Shown here: piece after piece, positions 1 to 5,205 of the stretch
Layout: every line of letters starts with the position of its first letter
How positions within the stretch are numbered: position 1 is the stretch's first letter
From: Actinomycetales bacterium
GTDB taxonomy: Bacteria; Actinomycetota; Actinomycetes; Mycobacteriales; Mycobacteriaceae
Assembly (NCBI GenBank): GCA_012838715.1
Contig: DUOR01000061.1
Location: 1-9,738 of the forward strand
DNA: 9,738 nucleotides
Direction of reading: 5' to 3'
Notes under the pieces: generated by a model
Databases searched by the model: none
What the model saw: the letters and a program-made list of their open reading frames with translations, nothing else
What the model was told of the DNA's origin: nothing
Program-made: the position numbers and the translations under genes

Positions 1-1230
1 GGCGAGCATCGCCGTCACCTCGTCGACCTGGCGATCGCGGACCAGGGTGGCCACGGTGCCGGAGGCCCCGCCGCGGGCGGTGCGTCCGGAGCGGTGGATG
101 TAGGTCGCGGCCTCGGGCGGCGGGTCGGCGTGGACCACCAGGTCGAGGTCGCTGACGTCGATGCCGCGGGCGGCGACGTCGGTGGCGACGAGCACGGTCA
201 CCTTCCCGGACGCGAAATCGGCCAGGGCCTGGCGGCGGGCCGATTGCCCCCGGTCGCCGTGGAGAAACCCGTGGGCGATGCCGCGGTGCTCGAACTGCTT
301 GGAGATGCCCGCCACCCGCTGTCTGGTGTTGGCGAAAATGACGGTGCGGCCGCGTCGGCACGCGATGGCGGCGAGCACGAAGTCGGCGGCGAGGTTGTCG
401 GGCACCCGCACCACCACGTGCAGCATCGAATCGACGGAGACGACGGCCTTGGAGACCTCGTGGCGGGCGGCGTCGCGGCCCTCCATCAGCTGCAGGGCGG
501 CCTCGTCGAGCGTCGCGGAGAAGAGCATCCGCTGCGCCGCCGCGGGCACCGCGCGGACCAGGCCGATGACGTCCGGGAGGAAGCCCAGGGCGGCGAGTTC
601 GTCGGCCTCGTCGACGACGACGAGGGCGACGTCGGAAAGCTCCAGCAGACCCTGGCGGCGCAGGTCGTGCGCCCGGCCCGGGGTGACCACCGCGACGTCG
701 ACCGGGGCGGCGAGGCTGGTGCGCTGGCGGGACACGTTCTCGCCGCCGACGAACGCGACCGTGCGCAGGCCCGCGGCGGTGCCGAGATCGCCGAGGACGT
801 CGGCAATCTGGATGGCGAGCTCACGGGTCGGGGAGATGACCAGGGCGCGCGGGCGGCCCGGCACCGACGGCGCGCCGCTGAGGCGCTCGACGATGGGGAT
901 GCCGAAGGCGAGGGTCTTGCCGGAACCCGTCGGCGCGCGGCCGAGGATGTCGCGGCCGGCGAGGGCGTCGGGCAGCGCCGCCGCCTGGATGGGCGTCGGC
1001 TCCGTCGCACCGAGCGACCGCAGCGCCCTGACCACGGCGCCATCGACGCCGAGGTCGCCGAAGCATCCCGCAGCGCCGGTGTTGTTTGCAGCGCCGGTGC
1101 TGTTTGCCGCGCCGGTGTTCTTTGCAGCGCCGGTGCCCGGAAACGACGACGACCCCCCGTCACCGCCGCCCGGGGGCGGGGGACTGGAGGGTTCGTCGGG
1201 GCCGGGCGTCCCGGCCGCATCATCGCGCAT
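1..1230 (-). CDS. DEAD-box ATP-dependent RNA helicase, C-terminus cut by window edge
   Basis: A superfamily 2 RNA helicase that unwinds or remodels RNA duplexes using ATP; 410 codons are visible and the frame is open to base 1. After a low-complexity Pro/Gly/Ser/Ala head of about 55 residues, the motifs come in order: Q motif (EPTPIQ), Walker A APTGSGKT (residues 99-106), PTRELA, TPGR, DEAD (207-210), SAT (238-240), a motif IV-like VIFANTR, a motif V region (ATDVAARGID) and HRSGRTAR (379-386). Both RecA-like domains are therefore present and only the tail is missing. The ATG at 1230 is chosen because no clear Shine-Dalgarno precedes it but a TATCCT hexamer lies 6 nt upstream, which fits a leaderless mRNA. 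It lies 30 nt after gnd on the same strand and may also be read from gnd. The head contains an unusual 18-bp tandem repeat. The family is certain. The subtype (RhlE-like, DeaD-like or other) cannot be settled without the C-terminus. Confidence 0.95.
   Translation of the reverse strand, partial: MRDDAAGTPGPDEPSSPPPPGGGDGGSSSFPGTGAAKNTGAANSTGAANNTGAAGCFGDLGVDGAVVRALRSLGATEPTPIQAAALPDALAGRDILGRAPTGSGKTLAFGIPIVERLSGAPSVPGRPRALVISPTRELAIQIADVLGDLGTAAGLRTVAFVGGENVSRQRTSLAAPVDVAVVTPGRAHDLRRQGLLELSDVALVVVDEADELAALGFLPDVIGLVRAVPAAAQRMLFSATLDEAALQLMEGRDAARHEVSKAVVSVDSMLHVVVRVPDNLAADFVLAAIACRRGRTVIFANTRQRVAGISKQFEHRGIAHGFLHGDRGQSARRQALADFASGKVTVLVATDVAARGIDVSDLDLVVHADPPPEAATYIHRSGRTARGGASGTVATLVRDRQVDEVTAMLA
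1070..1141 (-). repeat. In-frame 18-bp tandem repeat in the helicase head
   Basis: Four consecutive 18-bp units (1070-1087, 1088-1105, 1106-1123, 1124-1141) share the core GCAGCGCCGGTG on the plus strand; the last unit diverges at its end. Read on the minus strand they encode the hexapeptide pattern Thr-Gly-Ala-Ala-(Asn/Lys)-(Asn/Ser). The unit is a multiple of 3, so copy number could change without breaking the frame. It lies between the Ser/Pro/Gly-rich start and the Q motif. Confidence 0.9.
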
Positions 1231-1236
1231 GCGGAC

Positions 1237-1242
1237 AGGATA
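1237..1242 (-). promoter_or_regulatory. Possible -10 box giving a leaderless helicase transcript
   Basis: On the minus strand TATCCT fits the actinobacterial TANNNT -10 pattern and ends 6 nt before the ATG at 1230, so the transcription start would fall at or next to the A of the start codon. No Shine-Dalgarno is seen. No convincing -35 was found. It lies just after the gnd stop codon, so it would be an internal promoter in a gnd-helicase unit. Confidence 0.4.
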
Positions 1243-1260
1243 CCGGGCCGGGTGCGGCGG

Positions 1261-2715
1261 CTAGGCCTCGACCTCGGAGCGGTCGCCGGACCACAGGGTG
1301 TGGAAGGAGCCCTCGCGGTCGACGCGGCGGTAGGTGTGGGCGCCGAAGAAGTCGCGCTGGCCCTGGATGACCGCGGCCGGCAGGCGCTCGGCGCGCAGCG
1401 AGTCGTAGTAGGACAGCGAGGAGGAGAACACCGGCACCGGCAGGCCCAGCTGCGTCGCGGCGACGACGACGCGGCGCCAGGCGTCCAGCAGGCCGCCCAT
1501 CTCGTTCTTGAAGTACGGGTCCAGCAGCAGCGACTCGACGTCCGGGTTGGTGTCGTACGCCTCGCGGATGCGGTCCAGGAACTTCGCCCGGATGATGCAG
1601 CCGCCGCGCCAGATGGTGGCCAGGTCGCGGGGGTCGACGTCCCAGCCGTACTCGTCGGAGCCGGCCTTGATCTCGTCGAAGCCCTGCGCGTAGGCGATGA
1701 GCTTGGAGGCGTACAGCGCGCGGCGCACGTCCTCGACGAAGCCCTCCTTGTCCACGCCGAGCGCGTCCAGGGTGGTCAGCTCGCCCGACGGCAGCGCCGG
1801 CACGGTCGCCTCGCGCTGCGCGATCGCGCCGGACAGGGCGCGGGCGAACACGGCCTCGCCGATGCCGGTCACCGGCACGCCGAGGTCCAGGGCCGCCTTG
1901 ACGGTCCACCGGCCCGTGCCCTTCTGGCCGGCGGCATCGACGATGACGTCGACCAGCGGCTTGCCGGTCTCGGCGTCGACCTGGGCGAGCACCTCCGCGG
2001 TGATCTCGATGAGGTAGGAATCCAGGTCGCCCGAGTTCCACTCGCGGAAGGTCTCCGCGATTTCGGCCGGCTCCATGCCCGCCGCGTAACGCAGCAGGTG
2101 GTAGGCCTCGCCGATGACCTGCATGTCGGCGTACTCGATGCCGTTGTGGACCATCTTCACGAAGTGGCCGGCGCCGTCCGGGCCGATGTGGGTCACGCAG
2201 GGCACGCCGTCGACGACCGCCGCGACGGACTCCAGCAGCGGGCCCAGCGACTCGTAGGACTCGGCCGGGCCGCCCGGCATGATGGACGGGCCGTTCAGCG
2301 CGCCCTCCTCGCCGCCGGAGATGCCGGCGCCGACGAAGTGCAGGCCACGCTCGCGGATTTCCTTCTCGCGGCGGATGGTGTCCGTGTACAGGGCGTTGCC
2401 GCCGTCGATGATGATGTCGCCGGGCTGCATCAGGTCGGCGAGCTGGGCGATGACCGCGTCGGTGGCGGGACCCGCCTGCACCATGATCAGCGCGCGCCGC
2501 GGCCGCTCCAGCGACGCCACGAAATCCTCGATGGTCTCGGAGGGGATGAAAGTGCCCTCGTCGCCGTGCTCGGCGATGACGGCGCGGGTCTTCTCGGGGC
2601 TGCGGTTGTAGACGGCGACGGTGTTGCCGTTGCGGGCGAAGTTGCGGGCGATGTTCGAGCCCATCACCGCCATGCCGACGACACCGATCTGGGCGAGCTG
2701 AGTCTGGTTGTCCAT
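1261..2715 (-). CDS. gnd: 6-phosphogluconate dehydrogenase, decarboxylating
   Basis: Oxidises 6-phosphogluconate to ribulose 5-phosphate and CO2 with reduction of NADP+, in the oxidative pentose phosphate pathway in the cytoplasm. The protein is 484 residues, normal for the long family. The Rossmann nucleotide-binding loop GVVGMAVMGSN (11-21) is followed by NRS at 37-39, the substrate motif GISGGEEGA (131-139), catalytic Lys187 and Glu194 in KMVHNGIEY, the family signature AAGQKGTGRW (261-270) and the usual C-terminal tail with FFGAHTYRR. The open frame continues upstream of 2715, but that part resembles nothing and the ATG at 2715 matches the family N-terminus. A TAAACT hexamer lies 7 nt upstream of this ATG, suggesting a leaderless mRNA. 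The helicase follows 30 nt after the stop. The divergent thioesterase neighbour resembles corynebacterial gnd loci as I remember them. Confidence 0.98.
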   Translation of the reverse strand: MDNQTQLAQIGVVGMAVMGSNIARNFARNGNTVAVYNRSPEKTRAVIAEHGDEGTFIPSETIEDFVASLERPRRALIMVQAGPATDAVIAQLADLMQPGDIIIDGGNALYTDTIRREKEIRERGLHFVGAGISGGEEGALNGPSIMPGGPAESYESLGPLLESVAAVVDGVPCVTHIGPDGAGHFVKMVHNGIEYADMQVIGEAYHLLRYAAGMEPAEIAETFREWNSGDLDSYLIEITAEVLAQVDAETGKPLVDVIVDAAGQKGTGRWTVKAALDLGVPVTGIGEAVFARALSGAIAQREATVPALPSGELTTLDALGVDKEGFVEDVRRALYASKLIAYAQGFDEIKAGSDEYGWDVDPRDLATIWRGGCIIRAKFLDRIREAYDTNPDVESLLLDPYFKNEMGGLLDAWRRVVVAATQLGLPVPVFSSSLSYYDSLRAERLPAAVIQGQRDFFGAHTYRRVDREGSFHTLWSGDRSEVEA

Positions 2716-2722
2716 GCCCGTC

Positions 2723-2728
2723 AGTTTA
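2723..2728 (-). promoter_or_regulatory. Probable -10 box of gnd (leaderless)
   Basis: TAAACT on the minus strand matches TANNNT and lies 7 nt before the gnd ATG. The intervening bases contain no good Shine-Dalgarno, so transcription probably starts on the start codon itself. No clear -35 hexamer is present; the region where it would sit is occupied by a dyad (2732-2770). Confidence 0.5.
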
Positions 2729-2731
2729 GGC

Positions 2732-2770
2732 GCAACCCCGGGGCCGCAATGCGGTTCGGGCCGGGGTTGC
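2732..2770. promoter_or_regulatory. Nested inverted repeat covering the gnd -35 region
   Basis: GCAACCCCGG (2732-2741) and CCGGGGTTGC (2761-2770) form a perfect 10-bp inverted repeat, with a nested CCGC-aat-GCGG (2744-2754) in the loop. It lies immediately upstream of the proposed gnd -10, in the place an operator or activator site would take. If gnd is leaderless this dyad is not transcribed from that promoter, so a DNA-binding role is more likely than an RNA hairpin. The protein that would bind it is unknown. Confidence 0.5.
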
Positions 2771-2887
2771 CGATAGTTGCAGCGGGATTCCCGCCGGCGC
2801 CGCCGGACGCGGTGCGGCGGCGCCAGACCGCGCCGGTTCCCGCCGGGTGGCCGAATGGGCACGGGGCCACGCTAAAAGGGCCTGGAG

Positions 2888-3064
2888 GTGCGGAACGCGC
2901 CGCTGCACCAGTTGGGGCGCGACGCCGAGGCCCGCCCGGTAGTGCCGTCGTGCCCGCCGCAGGTGCCGATGCCGCAACTCTTCGCCGACGCATGGCAGCG
3001 TTACGACGGTGGTGACGTGCCCGGTTACGAGGAATTGACCACCAACCGCTACCGGCGCCGGTAA
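2888..3064 (+). CDS. Small hypothetical protein, 58 codons, divergent from gnd
   Basis: A short open frame from GTG to TAA, preceded by AAGGG with 7 nt spacing, which is a good ribosome binding site. About 50 of the 58 codons end in G or C (my hand count), close to what real genes in this window show. The product begins VRNAPLHQLGRD and ends with an acidic/aromatic stretch (QLFADAWQRYDGG), then PGYEELTTNRYRRR. It has no Cys pair, membrane segment or signal peptide, and I recognise no family. It is followed 58 nt later by the thioesterase on the same strand and may be co-transcribed with it. It could also be the surviving 3' end of a decayed larger gene, because an in-frame TAA lies at 2873-2875 just upstream. 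Confidence 0.5.
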   Translation: MRNAPLHQLGRDAEARPVVPSCPPQVPMPQLFADAWQRYDGGDVPGYEELTTNRYRRR

Positions 3065-3097
3065 CCTCGGGGAAACGTCTAACCTCGGGGAAACGTC
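3062..3097 (+). repeat. Perfect tandem 18-bp duplication upstream of the thioesterase
   Basis: TAACCTCGGGGAAACGTC occurs twice head to tail (3062-3079 and 3080-3097) with no mismatch. The first TAA is the stop codon of the small open frame. The second copy's CTCGGG can pair with CCCGAG just after the repeat (3100-3105), making a small hairpin directly in front of the thioesterase start. It could be a recent duplication or a paired protein-binding site. Confidence 0.85.
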
Positions 3098-3122
3098 GTC
3101 CCGAGAGAAAGTGGTGCCACCG

Positions 3123-3635
3123 ATGCTGATGTCCCAGGAGAAGTTTCAGGCCTACGCGAAGCTGCTGGCCATTGCCGCCGAACGCGTGCTTACCGACGAA
3201 GAGGTCGAGGAACTGAACGCCGTCGGCCGCGGGGATATTCATGCGGCCGGCCTCGACGCCCACCTGGGCATGGAGTACGTGACCGTCGGACCGCGCCTGC
3301 TGAGCATGCGGATGCCCATCGACGAACGCCACCTGCAGCCGTGGGGGGTCGCCAATGGTGGGACGTACGCATCCATTGGCGAGTCCTGCGGTTCGATTGC
3401 GGGCTTCATCGCCGTCGGCGGCGACCGCCCGGTGGTCGGCGTGAACAACTCCACCGACTTCTACCGTTCCGCCCGCAAGGGCGATGTGCTCGTGTCCACC
3501 GCCTCACCGGTGCACCTCGGCCGGACCTCCCAGGTCTGGGAAATCCGGCACACCCGCGAGTCCGACGGGCAGCTGCTGTCGCGCACCAACCTGCGCCTCG
3601 CGGTTCTTCCCGGCGGCCAGAACCCGGGCGAGTAG
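3123..3635 (+). CDS. PaaI-family hotdog-fold acyl-CoA thioesterase
   Basis: Predicted to hydrolyse an acyl- or aroyl-CoA thioester; the substrate cannot be named from sequence. The protein is about 170 residues. A helical N-terminal extension of about 45 residues precedes the single hotdog domain. The active-site stretch has H70, Q72-P73, G75, N78-G79-G80 and E87. The Glu nine residues after the N-G-G corresponds to the catalytic Glu of 4-hydroxybenzoyl-CoA thioesterase-type enzymes, but the His that usually begins the HGG motif is Asn here. The later strand VVGVNNSTDFYRSARKGDV is typical of the family. The start at 3123 is the first ATG; a GTG at 3111 or an ATG at 3129 is also possible, and none has a strong ribosome binding site. 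The gene is divergent from gnd and convergent with padR. Confidence 0.9.
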   Translation: MLMSQEKFQAYAKLLAIAAERVLTDEEVEELNAVGRGDIHAAGLDAHLGMEYVTVGPRLLSMRMPIDERHLQPWGVANGGTYASIGESCGSIAGFIAVGGDRPVVGVNNSTDFYRSARKGDVLVSTASPVHLGRTSQVWEIRHTRESDGQLLSRTNLRLAVLPGGQNPGE

Positions 3636-4091
3636 GGGATTCGGCCGCGGGTGCCGGCGCCCGACGTCCGACCGGACCACTATCGGGCCGCCCGACGTGA
3701 GGCCGTGCCGCGATCGGGGGCCCGAACCGCCCTCGGACGACCCACGGGAGCACCGAACACCCTCCGGGGCACTCGAATCGACCTCAGAGAGCACTGCTCG
3801 CCAAGCTCGCGGTTATATCGGGTTCGCGCGAACAAGAAGAACCGCGAAGTTGGTGGAAAAGGGCCCCAAATGCACCAAGTTCGCGGTTATTCCTTCCCGC
3901 GAAAAACGGGTATAACCGCGAACTTGGTGCCATCCGCCGGGTCATCGCGGCGCCGGAATTCCGGATCGCGGTGACGCCAGGAATCGGCCCTCACGGCGCC
4001 GCTACGGCGATGGGGCCGGTTCCGGGGTTGGGGTCCAGCGAGGCGTCGGAAAGCGCTCTATGGGCGTTCCGGGGGGTTTCGCCGGAGGTGA
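3636..4091. other. Non-coding stretch between convergent genes
   Basis: About 456 nt between the thioesterase and the padR terminator, with no open frame that looks like protein. Just after the thioesterase stop, GGGTG-CCGG-CGCCC (one wobble pair) could be its weak terminator. The main content is a cluster of four inverted elements (3801-3930). Other marks are a small GAGC-act-GCTC hairpin (3789-3799) beside that cluster and a CCGGAATTCCGG palindrome (3953-3964) flanked by ATCGCGG on both sides. I see no tRNA or recognisable RNA gene. Confidence 0.6.
3801..3930. repeat. Cluster of four alternating inverted 16-19-bp elements
   Basis: Four copies alternate in orientation: A 3801-3817 (+), B 3840-3856 (-), C 3872-3890 (+), D 3912-3930 (-). 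C is GCACCAAGTTCGCGGTTAT and D is its perfect 19-bp reverse complement. B matches C with one mismatch over 16 bases, and A matches B with two over 14. Each spacer (about 17-25 bp) has its own short dyad: GTTCGCGCGAAC (3822-3833) between A and B, GGGCCC between B and C, and CCCG-n7-CGGG between C and D. Element C can pair with B or with D but not both. It lies between convergent genes, so termination, a dispersed palindromic repeat, a transposon-like remnant or protein binding are all possible. Confidence 0.9.
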
Positions 4092-4128
4092 CCCGCATTC
4101 AGCCACCGTCGGCTTCGGGGGATGCGGG
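4092..4128 (-). terminator. Terminator-like hairpin directly after padR
   Basis: CCCGCAT (4092-4098) and ATGCGGG (4122-4128) form a 7-bp stem ending at the base next to the padR stop codon, with AGCC/GGCT nested inside. There is no U-tract, as is common for actinobacterial terminators. Its position right behind the stop is the main support. Confidence 0.45.
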
Positions 4129-4890
4129 CTAGGCCGTGCCGTCGGTGTCGGAACCGGTGTCGGAACCGGTGTCGGTGTCGGCTCGGTTGCCGGCGGTCAG
4201 CGTCCGCACCTTCGCGGTGGTGTCGCGCAGGATCTCGATGAGACGGTCGCGATCCGCGTCGGTGCCGTTGAAATCGACGTGCTTCACCGCGTCGCGCAGG
4301 TCCATCATCGCGCCGCGGATGATGTGCGGGCTGCGCGGGGAGGCGTCGTCGTCGGCGTACCGGTCCAGGATCGCCGCCCACTCGGCGCGATGCTCCTCGA
4401 CCTCCGCCCGGCCGAGATCGGTGATGGTGGCCGTCTTCTTGCCGTCGACGGGGGCGACGGAAATCAGGCCCTCGTCCTCGAGCAGGCTGATGGTCGGGTA
4501 CGTGGCGCCGGGGCCCGGCGTCCAGTGGCGGCCGGTGCGCTCGGCGATGGTGCTCATGATCTGGTAGCCGTGCATCGGCTCGTCGGCCAACAGCAGCAGG
4601 GTGACGGCGCGGAGATCCCCGCGGCGAGCCCGACGTCCGCGACCCTTGCCGGGACCGTGGCCGTGGCCGCCGCCATGTCCGTGGGGGCCGTGACCGTGGC
4701 CGCGACCTCCGTGGGGGCCATGTGCGTGCACCCGACCGTTGCCGTTGCCGTGGCCGCGTTCGTCGCGGCGGCGGTGAGGCCGGCGTCCGCGGCGGCGTCC
4801 GCGGCCTCCGCCGCAGCCGCAGCCACCGGATTCGCCGTCGAAGTACATGGCGTCGGCGTGCATGTGATGGTGGTGGTGATGGTGTCGCAT
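4129..4890 (-). CDS. PadR-family regulator with His/Gly-rich N-terminal extension
   Basis: A cytoplasmic DNA-binding regulator of 253 residues. Residues about 89-175 form the PadR winged helix: LRAVTLLLLADEPMHGYQ, then GPGATYPTISLLEDEGLI (recognition helix) and KKTATITDLGR (wing). A helical C-terminal region follows, then an acidic Thr/Asp/Gly/Ser tail encoded by 12-bp repeats (4144-4167 plus a partial copy). The first 88 residues are unusual: seven consecutive His (3-9), C24 and C26, Arg-rich runs and many His-Gly repeats, 19 His in all. This suggests binding of Ni, Zn, Co or Cu, but no metal is proven. The ATG at 4890 is preferred over the GTG at 4914 because GAGGAG lies 9 nt upstream of it. 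Its own promoter carries two identical palindromic sites, so autoregulation is likely. Its targets elsewhere are unknown, and it is separated from the PFL operon by about 310 nt. Confidence 0.92.
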   Translation of the reverse strand: MRHHHHHHHMHADAMYFDGESGGCGCGGGRGRRRGRRPHRRRDERGHGNGNGRVHAHGPHGGRGHGHGPHGHGGGHGHGPGKGRGRRARRGDLRAVTLLLLADEPMHGYQIMSTIAERTGRHWTPGPGATYPTISLLEDEGLISVAPVDGKKTATITDLGRAEVEEHRAEWAAILDRYADDDASPRSPHIIRGAMMDLRDAVKHVDFNGTDADRDRLIEILRDTTAKVRTLTAGNRADTDTGSDTGSDTDGTA

Positions 4891-4939
4891 GGTGTGCGTC
4901 TCCTCGTGAATCACTCCTGAAGTTCTCAGGTGATGGTGG

Positions 4940-4983
4940 CCGGGAATCGTTCAGGCCGGTGGTACCGGCGCTTCGATTCCCGG
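4940..4983 (-). promoter_or_regulatory. Two-tier hairpin in the padR leader
   Basis: CCGGGAATCG (4940-4949) and CGATTCCCGG (4974-4983) form a perfect 10-bp stem. Inside it GCCGGT (4955-4960) and ACCGGC (4964-4969) form a 6-bp stem with a 3-nt loop. It falls in the 5' untranslated region between the proposed transcription start (about 5004) and the padR ATG (4890). It has no U-tract. It could act as an attenuator, an mRNA stabiliser or a DNA site. Another small dyad, CCTGA-n5-TCAGG (4916-4930), follows closer to the start codon. Confidence 0.55.
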
Positions 4984-5008
4984 GTGCAGTACCGATGACT
5001 GCATGACA

Positions 5009-5024
5009 TAACGATATATCGCTA
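5009..5024. promoter_or_regulatory. Operator site 1 of padR (over the -10)
   Basis: TAACGATATATCGCTA is a near-perfect dyad around CGATATATCG with one mismatched pair. It is repeated identically at 5041-5056, centre-to-centre 32 bp, about three helical turns. It covers the proposed -10, so bound protein would block RNA polymerase. PadR proteins bind such AT-rich dyads as dimers and often repress their own gene; that this PadR binds here is inference. Confidence 0.7.
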
Positions 5025-5039
5025 CCGAATCGGAGTCAA
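5011..5039 (-). promoter_or_regulatory. Promoter of padR
   Basis: On the minus strand TTGACT (5039-5034) is followed by a 17-bp spacer and TATCGT (5016-5011), a good -35/-10 pair for a housekeeping sigma factor. The start would be near 5004, giving a leader of about 114 nt. The -10 lies inside one palindromic site and the -35 between the two sites. Confidence 0.65.
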
Positions 5040-5040
5040 G

Positions 5041-5056
5041 TAACGATATATCGCTA
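5041..5056. promoter_or_regulatory. Operator site 2 of padR (next to the -35)
   Basis: An identical second copy of TAACGATATATCGCTA, in the same orientation as the first, lying one base upstream of the -35 hexamer. Two dimers spaced by about three turns could bind on the same DNA face and cooperate. No third copy was seen near the PFL operon. Confidence 0.7.
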
Positions 5057-5166
5057 AAGTGGCAACGGGTCGGCAACGACGCCAGACCGAGCAGGGCCGA
5101 CGGACGACCCGGCCGACCATCCATTGGACCCACCCGGCCAACCGAGCCGGGCCGCGGAACCGTCCC

Positions 5167-5205
5167 GACGGACGCATCCGCCCGTCCGGACACCGGCCGT
5201 CCGTC
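5167..5205 (-). terminator. Terminator-like hairpin after pflA
   Basis: GACGGACG (5167-5174) and CGTCCGTC (5198-5205) form an 8-bp inverted repeat that overlaps the pflA stop codon, with CCGG pairs nested inside. A second stem, CCCGGC-n7-GCCGGG (5133-5151), lies further downstream. There is no U-tract. Together they plausibly end the PFL operon before the padR promoter. Confidence 0.4.

Noticed and set aside
94..3015. Very long open frame on the plus strand (973 codons) opposite the helicase and gnd
   Set aside because: It is antisense to two clear conserved genes. Its product is Arg/Gly/Asp/Val-rich with no domain, a normal shadow of high-GC codon bias.
2721..3332. 203-codon minus frame upstream of gnd
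   Set aside because: It overlaps the thioesterase and the small gene on the other strand, is low in complexity at one end, and shows no recognisable motif.
3801..3930. CRISPR array
   Set aside because: Copies alternate in orientation, are unequal in sequence and have short spacers of 17-25 bp with internal dyads. No cas genes are present.
3651..3974. 107-codon plus-strand open frame in the convergent intergenic region
   Set aside because: It runs through the inverted repeats, has no ribosome site worth noting, and has a composition unlike a folded protein.
4890..5205. PadR gene as the last gene of the PFL operon
   Set aside because: About 310 nt, terminator-like hairpins and a well-formed separate promoter with operators lie between them, so independent transcription is more likely.
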